The position numbers were made by a program, and so were the translations under genes. A DNA stretch of 64,000 bases from an uncultured SAR92 cluster bacterium (GTDB taxonomy: Bacteria; Pseudomonadota; Gammaproteobacteria; Pseudomonadales; Porticoccaceae): positions 1 through 64,000 of the forward strand of contig CACJVE010000004.1 in NCBI GenBank assembly GCA_902596775.1, read 5' to 3'. The notes beneath the pieces were generated by a model, which saw nothing but the letters and a program-made list of their open reading frames with translations, was not told the origin of the DNA and ran no database searches. Shown here piece after piece: positions 28,131 through 37,595 of this stretch; within the stretch, counting starts at the first letter, position 1, and each line of letters starts with the position of its first letter.

Positions 28131-29471
28131 TCATGAATCTGGAAACACTTTATTGAGCATCTCCCTTAATATTGGGAGAAAATTCGGTTGAGACTCAATC
28201 GGATCCTTTGCGTAACCGGTGTACACCGCAACAATATCTTTTTCTGGGTTGACAAGAAAGCCCTGGCCTGCCCATCCGCCTTTAAAAAAATCGCCATTGG
28301 CAAAAATACTATCCCAATGATAAGCAGAGTGAGATTGTTTTTCACTTACTTGAATATATGGTGCTCCTGTCTGACTTAAATGTAACTTAGAGTTTTTTAT
28401 ATTTGAAATAAATCTATCAGAAATCACTCTTTTTTCATTTACCTTTTTATAACTCGGCGTAAATAAAAGGCCAACCCTTGCTGCATCTCTAGGTCGAGCA
28501 ATCAAGCCACCGTGCATAATTGGCACACCAAACCTTGGAGCAAGCATCAAACCATCAGACTCAGCACCAATTTTCATCCATATTTCCTTTGTAATCGCAT
28601 CCTGAAGCGGCATATCAAGTATTTGCTCTACAACCCATCCTAAAATAAATGTATTTACACCAGAATACTGGTAGCTCTTTCCTTGCTTAGCAATTCTCTC
28701 GACTTTCAACTTTGAAACAAAATCATAAGGGTCTGTGGGCGAAGAATCCGTCCAATAGCCATCTCCAATAGCAACCGAGTACCTGTAATAGCAGGAGTTT
28801 TTATCAAAATAGTCGTCTCCACAATCAAGCCCATCAGCCATGTTCATTAGATTCTCAATTGAAACATTTGCATATGGAGAATCTTTCAATTCTTCGATGT
28901 AAAAACCAACTGGTGTTTTGAGATTCAGCAAATTTCTATCTTCAAGTATCCCAATCAAAGTAGAAACGATAATCTTTGTTACTGACCAATATATAGCTTT
29001 CTCATATGGCTCCTGATTTTTATAATATTCATAGACAATGTCTCCACTATGTAAGATCACCAAACTCATCGTCAGTGACTGATCATCATCTAAAAATTGC
29101 TCTAAGCTCATTCTGCCAATTGGAGTTTCAACTTTTGACAAAGGTATTGCCGGCATCTTTCGGTTTACCAACTCAGACACCGGTCCATCACGATGAATCA
29201 ATACAGTAGGATGAAAGCGAAATACATTTTTAAAATTCCATGCTTGGTCCTCTCCATAAACATTCCACCAAATGTCATCTTTTGGAAGTTTGCCGATTTG
29301 AGTTTTTGTCCTTTCGACAGACGAACCACTCACAAATTGCACTTTATCTTGATTAGAAGAGTGGGAACTCGCTGAAAACAAGGCGAGAACTGCGCAAATT
29401 AAAAAAATAAAAAGACTATTAATACTAATCTTTAACTTCTGAGCTCTATGTGGTTTCGGCATCAACAACAA
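28131..29471 (-). CDS. Secreted serine hydrolase, beta-lactamase/class C fold
   Basis: This 446-residue protein has an N-terminal hydrophobic segment (about 18-35) that is a signal peptide or anchor. The penicillin-binding fold motifs are S163-x-x-K166 (YWSVTKII), the YxN-like YQYSGVNTF, and a HGG (MHGGLIAR). Proteins of this type include EstB-type esterases, D-aminopeptidases and 6-aminohexanoate-oligomer hydrolases; the GLMLAPRFGVPIMHGGLIARPRDAARVG wording is close to the latter. Substrate is not determined. It lies between the esterase (9-base gap) and the patatin on one strand. A start at the second Met (residue 4) is also possible. Confidence 0.85.
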   Translation of the reverse strand: MLLMPKPHRAQKLKISINSLFIFLICAVLALFSASSHSSNQDKVQFVSGSSVERTKTQIGKLPKDDIWWNVYGEDQAWNFKNVFRFHPTVLIHRDGPVSELVNRKMPAIPLSKVETPIGRMSLEQFLDDDQSLTMSLVILHSGDIVYEYYKNQEPYEKAIYWSVTKIIVSTLIGILEDRNLLNLKTPVGFYIEELKDSPYANVSIENLMNMADGLDCGDDYFDKNSCYYRYSVAIGDGYWTDSSPTDPYDFVSKLKVERIAKQGKSYQYSGVNTFILGWVVEQILDMPLQDAITKEIWMKIGAESDGLMLAPRFGVPIMHGGLIARPRDAARVGLLFTPSYKKVNEKRVISDRFISNIKNSKLHLSQTGAPYIQVSEKQSHSAYHWDSIFANGDFFKGGWAGQGFLVNPEKDIVAVYTGYAKDPIESQPNFLPILREMLNKVFPDS

Positions 29472-29480
29472 GTTCCTCCA

Positions 29481-30545
29481 TTATTCGTAAATACTAAGGA
29501 GATGTTTAACTAAAAAATCCGCACCCCAAGGATCTATATTTAAATTTTCTCTACATTTTTCATTTTTCAATTCAGGTTGCAGATCTGTAGCACAATAACC
29601 ATACGGAACCCATTTGCTTTTTTTCGTTAAGTCATCAAATCCAGTTTCAGGCCAAACATGATAACCCTCTAGATTGAGAATAGAGGTTATTACAACTTCA
29701 TCCGCACATTCGGTATATTGCATTTTCACAAATGTTTCATTATTTTTCACAGTCTCGTTGTAAAATTTTTTGCATTTAAATTTGTCCACAAAATTTTGAA
29801 TTACTCTACTCATTGGCTCATATAAGTAACCATCAGAGGCTTCAACATTTATCGGTGGTACGGCAGTGTCTTTTTCCGAACTATATATTGTAAGACTGAC
29901 CGGCAAACTTGGAATGCATCCGTATCCAAAAATCTGAGTAGCCGAAACATTTAATATCCCCTTAATCAATTCTGGATGCGAGCATCCAAATCTTTGAGCA
30001 AAAAGACCACCGGTGCTGTTTCCAAAAACATAGATATTTTGTATTTTGTAATCTTTTTTGATGTCTGTGATTAACTGCCTTACAAATCCAATATCATCGG
30101 TGCAAGGTTGATAAGAACATCGACTTGGATATTTACAATTAGAAAATTTTGGATACTTGTAAGCATCTAAAGTGCATATCTCCAATAATTGACTACCAGA
30201 TTTAGATCCTGTCAAATCATTGAAAGTGGAGTAATAATCACCTTCTTCAAACAGATAAAGAGATTGAGGATAAACCGCAATGAAATTGTACTTATCTGCA
30301 AACTGGTTAAATCCCCCCGTCACCTCTAGCTCAAAACCTGAGGCAGTACCGGCATAGCCATGAAAACCAATAACTAGATCAATTGGAGATTCTGCTGAAC
30401 TATCCTTGGGCAAATAAATAAGGTAGTGCCTGTCTTCATTGTCAAACTGCATATCTACTCTTTTCATCTCTGCGAGCAGACTGGGTGATATTAGAATCAG
30501 CAAAGGTAGGAAGATTAATCTCTCTAATTTAAGTAATTTAGCCAT
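29481..30545 (-). CDS. Secreted PHB-depolymerase/feruloyl-esterase-like alpha/beta hydrolase
   Basis: This 354-residue protein carries a signal peptide (residues 1-25, ending LLAE). The alpha/beta-hydrolase core has the HGYAGTASGFE oxyanion region, nucleophile S177 in FGNSTGGLFAQRFG, and a late His in LEGYHVWPETG. About ten cysteines (for example CSYQPCTDD) suggest disulfides and export. This is the LpqC/CE1-like branch that includes poly(3-hydroxybutyrate) depolymerases and feruloyl or acetyl-xylan esterases. Being 15 kb from the xylan locus, a link to xylan deacylation is possible but not shown. It heads the hydrolase operon and is divergent from the MATE gene. Confidence 0.8.
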   Translation of the reverse strand: MAKLLKLERLIFLPLLILISPSLLAEMKRVDMQFDNEDRHYLIYLPKDSSAESPIDLVIGFHGYAGTASGFELEVTGGFNQFADKYNFIAVYPQSLYLFEEGDYYSTFNDLTGSKSGSQLLEICTLDAYKYPKFSNCKYPSRCSYQPCTDDIGFVRQLITDIKKDYKIQNIYVFGNSTGGLFAQRFGCSHPELIKGILNVSATQIFGYGCIPSLPVSLTIYSSEKDTAVPPINVEASDGYLYEPMSRVIQNFVDKFKCKKFYNETVKNNETFVKMQYTECADEVVITSILNLEGYHVWPETGFDDLTKKSKWVPYGYCATDLQPELKNEKCRENLNIDPWGADFLVKHLLSIYE

Positions 30546-30636
30546 AGTAATATGATAATATCATTTTAGTTGTTATAGATTGAGTGTTTTAGGATCAAAT
30601 ACACACTATTTCATCATTAACTTTCCCGTAAATATT

Positions 30637-31998
30637 ATGAATGAAGCCAGATTTGTCACAGGCAAGTTATCCACACATATTTTGAAGATGGCAACCACCA
30701 GTTCAATTGGATTGATGGCCGTATTTTTCGTCGACTTGTTGGATTTATTTTTTATTGGTCTTCTCGGAAATATTGATAATGTTTCAGGAGTTGGCATAGC
30801 AGGCTCTCTTATATTTTTATTAACATCAATCTCGATTGGTGCATCAGTGTCCGCTGGTGCTCTAGTATCAAAATCAATTGGTAAAAAAAACATCGAAAAA
30901 GCACGGCACTATGCTGTTAATTGTACTCTTATATCTGCGGGTCTGACCCTATTTATAGCGCTATTAGCAATGATTTACATGAGGGAAATTGTCTACTTAC
31001 TAGGAGCAAGTGATGATGTGGCAGTTGTAGCTGTAGATTACTTAATTATTATAATGCCCTCGGCAGTCATTTTATCGCTCGCTTTGAGCTCAATTGCTGT
31101 GTTGCGTGCACTTGGAGACGCAAAGGGTGCGATGCTTTCAACACTGTCTGGCGCATTCACTCACCTCACACTCGATCCAATTCTTATTTTTACCCTAAAC
31201 CTCGGCGTTGAAGGCGCCGCAACGGCCTCCGTCTTTGCGAGATTCGTGATCTTAATAGTTGCCATGTCGAGAATACATGTTAAACACAAGTTGCTTATTA
31301 AACCAGAATTCATAATTTTAAAGAAAAATGCACCAGCAATATTAAATATATCCGTTCCAGCAATTCTTACTAATTGTGCCACACCACTTGGAAACGCCTT
31401 TGTTCTCTACTCTATCGCCATTTATGGGAGCAACTACGTAGCTGGGTATGCTGTAATATCAAGGATCATTCCCATGTGTTTTGCCTTTATTTTTTCTCTT
31501 TCAGGCGCTGTTGGGCCAATACTTGGACAGAATTATGGAGCAAATCAATATCAAAGAATAAAACGGGCAATGCTCGATGCACAGTTGGTGAATTTATTGT
31601 TTTGTATCATCATGTCCTTTATCTTATTTCTATGTGCTCCTCTACTAATAAATTCATTTAATTTATCTGGACAAGCTGCTGATATTATTAATCTTTTTTG
31701 CAAATATTTGGCAATCACTTTCGTGTTTAATGGAATGCTCTTCTTATCTAACGCTGCGTTGAATAACCTTGGTTCTCCAAAGTTATCAAGCGCTCTCAAT
31801 ATTGGTAAAGCAACACTTGGAACGATACCATTTGTGCTAATTGGAGGATCAATTTATGGAGCGAGCGGTGTCTTAATTGGTCAGGCTGTAGGTGCAGCTT
31901 TATTTGGAGTAATCGGACTCATTTTCGCAAAGAAACTTATATATGGCCTTTTAGCTGAAGAGAAGCTTCAGCCTGCAATAAAAATTGATAATCCTTAA
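30637..31998 (+). CDS. MATE-family multidrug/Na+ antiporter
   Basis: This is a protein of about 453 residues with twelve hydrophobic segments in two similar halves, and MATE features such as VDLLDLFFIGLLGNIDNVSGVGIA in the first half and GAVGPILGQNYGANQYQRIKRA in the second. It would export cationic drugs or metabolites with Na+ or H+. The open frame extends 19 codons further up to a TTG at 30580, but the ATG at 30637 places the usual short N-terminus before the first span, so I prefer it. Divergent from the esterase operon. Confidence 0.9.
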   Translation: MNEARFVTGKLSTHILKMATTSSIGLMAVFFVDLLDLFFIGLLGNIDNVSGVGIAGSLIFLLTSISIGASVSAGALVSKSIGKKNIEKARHYAVNCTLISAGLTLFIALLAMIYMREIVYLLGASDDVAVVAVDYLIIIMPSAVILSLALSSIAVLRALGDAKGAMLSTLSGAFTHLTLDPILIFTLNLGVEGAATASVFARFVILIVAMSRIHVKHKLLIKPEFIILKKNAPAILNISVPAILTNCATPLGNAFVLYSIAIYGSNYVAGYAVISRIIPMCFAFIFSLSGAVGPILGQNYGANQYQRIKRAMLDAQLVNLLFCIIMSFILFLCAPLLINSFNLSGQAADIINLFCKYLAITFVFNGMLFLSNAALNNLGSPKLSSALNIGKATLGTIPFVLIGGSIYGASGVLIGQAVGAALFGVIGLIFAKKLIYGLLAEEKLQPAIKIDNP

Positions 31999-32132
31999 GC
32001 TTTTTTAAATAAATCAATCGCAACGCCCGCGAGTTCAATTGCCGCATCATCATCGATTTCTAGGTAATTTGGTGAAAAAGGAAAGTCAACAAGATCTATA
32101 AATCTCTCGTTTGGAGTACGAACTACTCTCAT
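31995..32132 (-). pseudogene. Haloalkane dehalogenase remnant
   Basis: This 45-codon open frame starts with ATG and its first 27 residues (RTPNERFIDL...FPFSPNYLEID) match the N-terminus of haloalkane dehalogenases of the DhlA/DhmA type. The remaining 18 residues (ending VAIDLFKKA) do not continue the family's next block and look like a C-terminal helix. The alpha/beta-hydrolase core with catalytic Asp and His is missing. An internal deletion in an ancestral gene is the simplest account. Alternatively it is now a small peptide gene. Its stop overlaps the MATE stop on the other strand. The remaining part of the 200-base gap is empty. Confidence 0.55.
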
Positions 32133-32198
32133 TGGTTATCCTAATTTAAGACATAATCTCATGTAAAAATTACAGACACTTATCAATTCATCAATTAA

Positions 32199-33452
32199 CT
32201 ACATATTTTCGATAATAGCGTCACCAAACTGAGAGCAGGACATTAGCGTCGCATTATCCATAAGGCGATCGAAATCATAAGTCACCTTCTTCTCTGCAAT
32301 TGCTCCCTCTATTCCCTTAACTACAAGATCCGCTGCATTATTCCATCCCAAATGTCGCAACATCATTTCGGCAGATAGAATTAGTGATCCAGGATTCACT
32401 TTGTCTTGCCCAGCGTATTTCGGTGCTGTTCCATGTGTTGCTTCAAAAATAGCCACCTCATCAGAGAGGTTGGCTCCAGGAGCGATACCAATGCCACCAA
32501 CTTGAGCTGCTAGAGCGTCAGAAATATAATCACCATTAAGATTAAGAGTGGCAATGACATCATACTCGGATGGCCGAAGGATAATTTGTTGAAGCATTGC
32601 ATCCGCAATTACATCCTTAATGACTATTTCTTTATTGGTATTCGGATTTGTAAATACATGCCAAGGGCCTCCATCTAAAGGTTTTGCACCGAATGTTTCC
32701 TTGGCAACTTCATAACCCCAATCACAAAAGGCTCCCTCAGTAAATTTCATAATATTACCTTTGTGAACCAACGTAACAGATGATTTGTCTTGATCAACTG
32801 CATATTGAATGGCTTTAGTTACCAAACGCTTTGTGCCTTGCTCAGATACCGGCTTTATCCCAATGCCACAATTTGAATCAAATCTTATTTTTTTAACACT
32901 CATCTCATCCTGAAGGAATTTAATTACTTGATTTGCGCCTTCTGTGCCAGCTTTCCATTCAATTCCAGCATAGATATCTTCAGAGTTCTCTCTGAAAATA
33001 CACATATCAACTTTGTGCGGCTCCTTTACAGGGGATGGGACCCCAGAAAACCATCTAACTGGTCGTTGGCATACAAATAAATCTAGCTCTTGCCTAAGTG
33101 CAACGTTCAGAGATCGAAAACCTCCACCGACTGGTGTTGTGAGGGGTCCTTTAATAGACACAGCAAATTCTTTTACCGCGTCGAGCGTTTCTGATGGGAA
33201 CCAATCACCCTCATACAATTCGGCCGCTTTCTCACCGCAATATACCTCCATCCAGGATATTTTCTTATTTTGGGAATATGCTTTCTCAACAGCAGCATCG
33301 ATTACTTTTATCATTACTGGAGATATATCAACGCCAATCCCATCTCCTTCAATAAAGGGTATGATAGGATCGTCCGGAACGGTCAGCGATAAGTCTTGAT
33401 TTACCGTTATTTTTGATCCGACTTCTGGAATTTTTATATGCTTATAGCTCAT
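32199..33452 (-). CDS. icd: NADP-dependent isocitrate dehydrogenase
   Basis: This 417-residue enzyme matches the E. coli-type homodimeric Icd. Seen are [14 protein letters not shown], the [17 protein letters not shown] loop with the serine phosphorylated by AceK in E. coli, [27 protein letters not shown], and [37 protein letters not shown]. It turns isocitrate into 2-oxoglutarate in the TCA cycle. Since a glyoxylate shunt is encoded 5-9 kb away, Icd is the branch-point enzyme; no aceK is seen in this window. It is divergent from rluE, the same arrangement as in E. coli. Confidence 0.96.
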   Translation of the reverse strand: MSYKHIKIPEVGSKITVNQDLSLTVPDDPIIPFIEGDGIGVDISPVMIKVIDAAVEKAYSQNKKISWMEVYCGEKAAELYEGDWFPSETLDAVKEFAVSIKGPLTTPVGGGFRSLNVALRQELDLFVCQRPVRWFSGVPSPVKEPHKVDMCIFRENSEDIYAGIEWKAGTEGANQVIKFLQDEMSVKKIRFDSNCGIGIKPVSEQGTKRLVTKAIQYAVDQDKSSVTLVHKGNIMKFTEGAFCDWGYEVAKETFGAKPLDGGPWHVFTNPNTNKEIVIKDVIADAMLQQIILRPSEYDVIATLNLNGDYISDALAAQVGGIGIAPGANLSDEVAIFEATHGTAPKYAGQDKVNPGSLILSAEMMLRHLGWNNAADLVVKGIEGAIAEKKVTYDFDRLMDNATLMSCSQFGDAIIENM

Positions 33453-33557
33453 AGATTGCTCCGATTTGAAAATATTGAGGTAGAGGTTTTGAGAGACTTT
33501 GCTCGATCAAAGAATATAATTTTATCACATTTAACATAAATTTATGACAGAAAATAC

Positions 33558-34130
33558 ATGCGAAAATTCAATTTAATAGCGCTAAATAAACCCTTTCGGG
33601 TCTTAAGTCAGTTCACAGACAAAGATAACCGTCCTACACTGAGTGAATATGTTGAAGAAAAATACTTTTATCCCACTGGGCGCTTAGACTACGACAGTGA
33701 AGGTTTGCTTCTTTTAACCTGTGATGGACATATTCAGTCAGCGTTTAGTCATCCCGAAAATAAAATTAATAAATATTATTGGGTTCAAGTTGAAGGAGAT
33801 ATAACTGAAGAAAATTGTGAAAGATTAATGAGTGGTGTCAATCTAAGTGATGGTTTTGCATCTGCTGTTAAATGTTGCAGAATTGAAGACCCTGATATTT
33901 GGCAAAGAAATCCATCAGTTCGAACTCGAAAAAATATTCCAACCTCTTGGATTGAGATTATCATTAGCGAAGGCAGAAATAGACAAGTTAGAAGAATGAC
34001 TGCAAATTTAGGTTTTCCGACATTACGATTAATTCGATATCGAATAGGTCCCATTTCGCTTTTGACCCTACAGCCTGGCGAATCAAGACGTGGAATAATA
34101 ACGAAAAAGGAAGTTAGAAATGCATCTTAG
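33558..34130 (+). CDS. rluE: 23S rRNA pseudouridine synthase RluE-type
   Basis: This 190-residue protein lacks an S4 domain, as expected for RluE, and has the catalytic GRLDYDSEGLLLLT motif with the nucleophilic Asp, plus SEGRNRQVRRM and the FPTLRLIRYRIGPI end region. RluE converts U2457 of 23S rRNA to pseudouridine in E. coli. It overlaps nudJ by 11 bases and heads rluE-nudJ-mnmA, an operon conserved next to icd. Confidence 0.93.
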   Translation: MRKFNLIALNKPFRVLSQFTDKDNRPTLSEYVEEKYFYPTGRLDYDSEGLLLLTCDGHIQSAFSHPENKINKYYWVQVEGDITEENCERLMSGVNLSDGFASAVKCCRIEDPDIWQRNPSVRTRKNIPTSWIEIIISEGRNRQVRRMTANLGFPTLRLIRYRIGPISLLTLQPGESRRGIITKKEVRNAS

Positions 34131-34563
34131 AAACCATCTGACGGTAGCAACAATTGTAGAGCGCGGTGGGAAATTCTTATGTGTTTGGGAAAAACCTTCG
34201 AATAAATTAGTATTTAATCAACCTGCAGGGCATGTAGAACCCGGTGAAAATGTTATTGACGCTGCCGTGAGAGAAACTCTCGAGGAGACAGGGGTTGCTG
34301 TCAAACTTGATAGCTTTCTTGGTTTTTATAAAAGTATTTCTGATACATCTCAAGTTGCTTATTATAGGCTAGTGTTTGTTGGAAAATTCATCAAAACGAT
34401 ACCAAACTTTGAAATTGATCCTGATATAAAAAAAGTTGAATGGCTTACCCTCCCAGAAATTAATGATCCTAAAAATACTCCAAGAAGCCAGATTACGAGA
34501 AAATCGTTCAATGACTACCAGATGAAACCTAATTATCCATTAACAATGTTTACAGATGAATGA
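34120..34563 (+). CDS. nudJ: Nudix phosphatase NudJ
   Basis: This 147-residue protein has a full Nudix box beginning GHVEPGENVIDAAVRETLEETG (G-x5-E-x7-RE-x2-EE-x-G), preceded by LVFNQPAG, characteristic of the YmfB/NudJ type that hydrolyses nucleoside tri- and diphosphates and HMP-pyrophosphate. It overlaps rluE and ends 3 bases before mnmA, so all are one transcript. Confidence 0.92.
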   Translation: MHLRNHLTVATIVERGGKFLCVWEKPSNKLVFNQPAGHVEPGENVIDAAVRETLEETGVAVKLDSFLGFYKSISDTSQVAYYRLVFVGKFIKTIPNFEIDPDIKKVEWLTLPEINDPKNTPRSQITRKSFNDYQMKPNYPLTMFTDE

Positions 34564-34566
34564 ACA

Positions 34567-35658
34567 ATGAAAAATAAACGAAAAGTCATCGTTGGTATGT
34601 CCGGCGGAGTGGACTCATCGGTAGCAGCTCTAATTCTTAAAAATCAAGGTTACGCAGTGGAAGGACTGTTCATGAAAAACTGGGATGAAGATGATGACAC
34701 AGACTATTGCACAGCAAAAGAGGATTTAAAAGATGCAAAAAATGTATGTGATAAAATTGGAATCAAACTAAATACGGCAAATTTTGCTCCTGAATATTGG
34801 GATAATGTGTTCGAGGAGTTTCTCTCTGAGTTTGATCGTGGTCGAACACCAAATCCTGATATTCTTTGTAATAGAGAAATCAAGTTCAAAGTATTTAGAG
34901 ATTATGCTCAATCATTAGGAGCCGAGTTAGTAGCCACGGGACATTACGCACAATTGTCTAACGAACGAGGCACACCAAAATTATTGAAGGGTCTTGATGA
35001 AAATAAAGATCAATCTTACTTTCTGAATGCCGTGCCTAGTAAAGCATTTGAAAATGTTTTGTTTCCCCTTGGCAAGTTAATGAAATCAGAGGTGAGAGAA
35101 ATTGCAGAAAAAAATGATCTCAAAACATTTAACAAAAAAGATAGCACAGGTATCTGCTTCATTGGAGAGCGGCGTTTTGCCGATTTTCTAGGTCAATATA
35201 AAAGCAAAAAACCAGGTAATATCACCGATGAAAACGGTAGGATTTTAGGGGTACATCAGGGACTCATGTTTTTTACTATTGGACAAAGGCAAGGCATAAA
35301 AATTGGAGGCATTAAAGATTCTGATGAATCTCCATGGTATGTCCTTGATAAAAACCTTGATACAAACGAACTGATTATCGGCCAAGGGAATAGCAATCCA
35401 AAGTTATATACAAAACTACTTTTTGCTACAGACATTAATTGGATAAACGAGAGTCTACGATCGATTGATGAATTTAAATGTCATGCAAAAATTCGTTATC
35501 GGCAAAATGATCAAAAATGCACTATTCAAAAAGTAGATAATGAGTACGAGGTATTGTTTGAAGTCCCGCAAAGGGCAGTTGCGCCTGGACAGTCAGTGGT
35601 TTTTTATAGTGGTGATGAATGTCTTGGCGGCGGTGTCATTGATAGAGTTGCAAAGTAA
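34567..35658 (+). CDS. mnmA: tRNA-specific 2-thiouridylase MnmA
   Basis: This 363-residue protein has the PP-loop [15 protein letters not shown], the first catalytic Cys in [15 protein letters not shown], and the second in [17 protein letters not shown], followed by the C-terminal beta-barrel parts with [13 protein letters not shown] and [12 protein letters not shown]. It adds sulfur to U34 of tRNA-Lys, -Glu and -Gln. It lies in the nudJ operon, 3 bases downstream. In E. coli hflD follows and precedes purB; here purB comes next with an 82-base gap. Confidence 0.96.
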   Translation: MKNKRKVIVGMSGGVDSSVAALILKNQGYAVEGLFMKNWDEDDDTDYCTAKEDLKDAKNVCDKIGIKLNTANFAPEYWDNVFEEFLSEFDRGRTPNPDILCNREIKFKVFRDYAQSLGAELVATGHYAQLSNERGTPKLLKGLDENKDQSYFLNAVPSKAFENVLFPLGKLMKSEVREIAEKNDLKTFNKKDSTGICFIGERRFADFLGQYKSKKPGNITDENGRILGVHQGLMFFTIGQRQGIKIGGIKDSDESPWYVLDKNLDTNELIIGQGNSNPKLYTKLLFATDINWINESLRSIDEFKCHAKIRYRQNDQKCTIQKVDNEYEVLFEVPQRAVAPGQSVVFYSGDECLGGGVIDRVAK

Positions 35659-35676
35659 TTAAGCACAAAATACACC

Positions 35677-35713
35677 TTGATAATCTGAATTTTCTTTTCT
35701 TATAAGATATAAT
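35677..35713 (+). promoter_or_regulatory. Probable sigma-70 promoter for purB
   Basis: A TTGATA box (35677-35682) is followed 18 bases later by TATAAG and then a TATAAT at 35708-35713, within the gap between mnmA and purB and about 30 bases before the purB ATG. The exact -10 is ambiguous. Based on box similarity only. Confidence 0.4.
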
Positions 35714-35740
35714 AGCGGTTTAAAACAGCGCGCTAATAAT

Positions 35741-37126
35741 ATGAGTGATAAGTCGTTTTCAAAACTGTCCGCTATCTCTCCAATTGATGGGAGATACAGC
35801 AAGAAAACTCAACTATATAAGAATATTTTCAGTGAATATGGACTCATCAGGTATAGGGTTCTAATTGAAATCAAATGGTTAAAAAGCTTATGTGGAAATC
35901 CCTCTATAACGGAAGCTGAATCTCTATCAACTAGAGCGAATTTAGCGTTAGAGAAAATTATAGATTCGTTTTCTTTAGAGGATGCGCAAGAAATAAAAAG
36001 CATTGAGGAAACCACCAACCACGATGTTAAAGCAGTTGAATACTTCCTTCACAAGATATTTAAAAATGATACTGAACTATCTAAGCTAATTCCATTTATC
36101 CACTTTTGCTGCACCTCGGAAGACATAAATAATCTTGCTCATGGCTTAATGCTTCATGACGCTCGAGAGGACATTTTACGAGCTGAAATCGAAACAGTAA
36201 TTTCAGATCTAAAATCAATTAGTAGTCAATATGCAAATATTCCGATGCTCTCAAGAACCCATGGTCAAGCCGCTACTCCCACTACTCTTGGTAAAGAAAT
36301 GGCAAATTTTGCTTTCAGAGTATCACAACAATATGAACGACTCGGGTCCATCAAAATTTTAGGCAAAATAAATGGTGCGGTAGGTAATTATAATGCTCAC
36401 TTAATCTCATATCCTGATGTCGATTGGCCTGACCACTGTCACAAATTTGTTTCACACCTTGGGCTCAATACTAATCCTTATACGACTCAAATCGAGCCAC
36501 ACGACTATATGGCCGAGTATTTTAATGCTTTGTCTCTGCTGAATACTATTCTAATCGATTTATGCAGAGACATTTGGGGCTACATCTCTATCGGTTATTT
36601 CAAGCAAAAAATGGTAAAGGGAGAGATTGGTTCATCGACTATGCCACATAAAGTGAATCCGATTGATTTTGAAAATGCAGAAGGAAATTTTGGGCTTTCA
36701 AATAGCTTACTAATTCACTTTGCAACCAAATTACCAATTTCCAGATGGCAACGAGATCTCACTGACTCGACCGTATTGAGAAATATGGGTGCCGCACTGG
36801 CCTACTCTTCAATTGGTTATCAATCGCTAACTAAGGGTCTTAGCAAACTAGAGATTGATGCCACCAAGTTAGAGGATGACTTGAATTGCAGCTATGAAGT
36901 ACTCGCAGAAGCTATACAGACTGTGATGCGGAAATATAAAATCGATAATCCATATGAAAAACTCAAAGAGTTAACCCGAGGGACCAAATTGACCAAGAAC
37001 TCGATGACTAATTTTATTGAAAATCTTAATATACCCTCGCATGAAAAACATAACTTGAAAAAACTTACACCGAATTCTTATCTTGGAAATGCTGGAAAAA
37101 AAGCAACTGATATTACAAATTTATAA
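35741..37126 (+). CDS. purB: Adenylosuccinate lyase
   Basis: This 461-residue protein matches the E. coli-type PurB, with LSAISPIDGRYSKKT at the start, FCCTSEDINNLAHGLML, SRTHGQAATPTTLGKEMANF, and the fumarase/aspartase-superfamily signature SSTMPHKVNPIDFENAEGN on the flexible catalytic loop. It acts twice in purine synthesis, splitting SAICAR and adenylosuccinate with release of fumarate. The C-terminus ends near LTPNSYLGNAG, as expected. It follows the rluE-nudJ-mnmA run as in gammaproteobacteria, without hflD. Confidence 0.96.
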   Translation: MSDKSFSKLSAISPIDGRYSKKTQLYKNIFSEYGLIRYRVLIEIKWLKSLCGNPSITEAESLSTRANLALEKIIDSFSLEDAQEIKSIEETTNHDVKAVEYFLHKIFKNDTELSKLIPFIHFCCTSEDINNLAHGLMLHDAREDILRAEIETVISDLKSISSQYANIPMLSRTHGQAATPTTLGKEMANFAFRVSQQYERLGSIKILGKINGAVGNYNAHLISYPDVDWPDHCHKFVSHLGLNTNPYTTQIEPHDYMAEYFNALSLLNTILIDLCRDIWGYISIGYFKQKMVKGEIGSSTMPHKVNPIDFENAEGNFGLSNSLLIHFATKLPISRWQRDLTDSTVLRNMGAALAYSSIGYQSLTKGLSKLEIDATKLEDDLNCSYEVLAEAIQTVMRKYKIDNPYEKLKELTRGTKLTKNSMTNFIENLNIPSHEKHNLKKLTPNSYLGNAGKKATDITNL

Positions 37127-37151
37127 ATATAGTCATCGGAAGGCCTTGTTA

Positions 37152-37595
37152 ATGATATACATTAGATATGCTAACTGGCTCCAAGATATGAAGATGATCA
37201 AACATATCCGGAGGACTGTATTCGTCAATGAACAGAGAGTTCCTGAAGAAATCGATTTTGATGGATTGGATGGCTCATCAACGCACTGGCTTGCATTCGA
37301 TGATTCTAATATTCCAATCGGAACAGCAAGGATGCAAAAAGATGGTCATTTCGGTCGGATGGCTGTTTTAAAACATTACAGAAATAATGGCGTTGGAAAA
37401 AAAATTTTTGAATCTGCTTTGACTTACGCTGTTGAGAAAAAATTTCCGAAAGTGTGGCTACACTCCCAAATAACTGCAGTTGGTTTTTATAAAAAGTTTG
37501 GATTTACTGAAGTCGGCGACATGTTTCTTGATGCCGGGATTGAACACATGTTAATGACTAAAGAACTTTTTAAGTTACAAAAGCTGAGAACTTGA
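37152..37595 (+). CDS. GNAT-family N-acetyltransferase
   Basis: This protein of 147 residues has the GNAT core: IRRTVFVNEQRVPEEIDFDG (a pattern shared with the ElaA-like acyltransferases), then GRMAVLKHYRNNGVGKKIFESAL (acetyl-CoA pyrophosphate-binding loop) and VGFYKKFGFTEVG. The open frame reaches 23 codons further upstream into purB; the ATG at 37152 gives MIYIRYANW, a typical GNAT start, so I chose it. Substrate unknown. Its 3' end overlaps the convergent RraA gene by 21 bases. Confidence 0.88.
   Translation: MIYIRYANWLQDMKMIKHIRRTVFVNEQRVPEEIDFDGLDGSSTHWLAFDDSNIPIGTARMQKDGHFGRMAVLKHYRNNGVGKKIFESALTYAVEKKFPKVWLHSQITAVGFYKKFGFTEVGDMFLDAGIEHMLMTKELFKLQKLRT

Noticed and set aside
30580..30636. 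Longer TTG start for the MATE gene
   Set aside because: The added residues are not typical of the family N-terminus, and the ATG at 30637 fits better.
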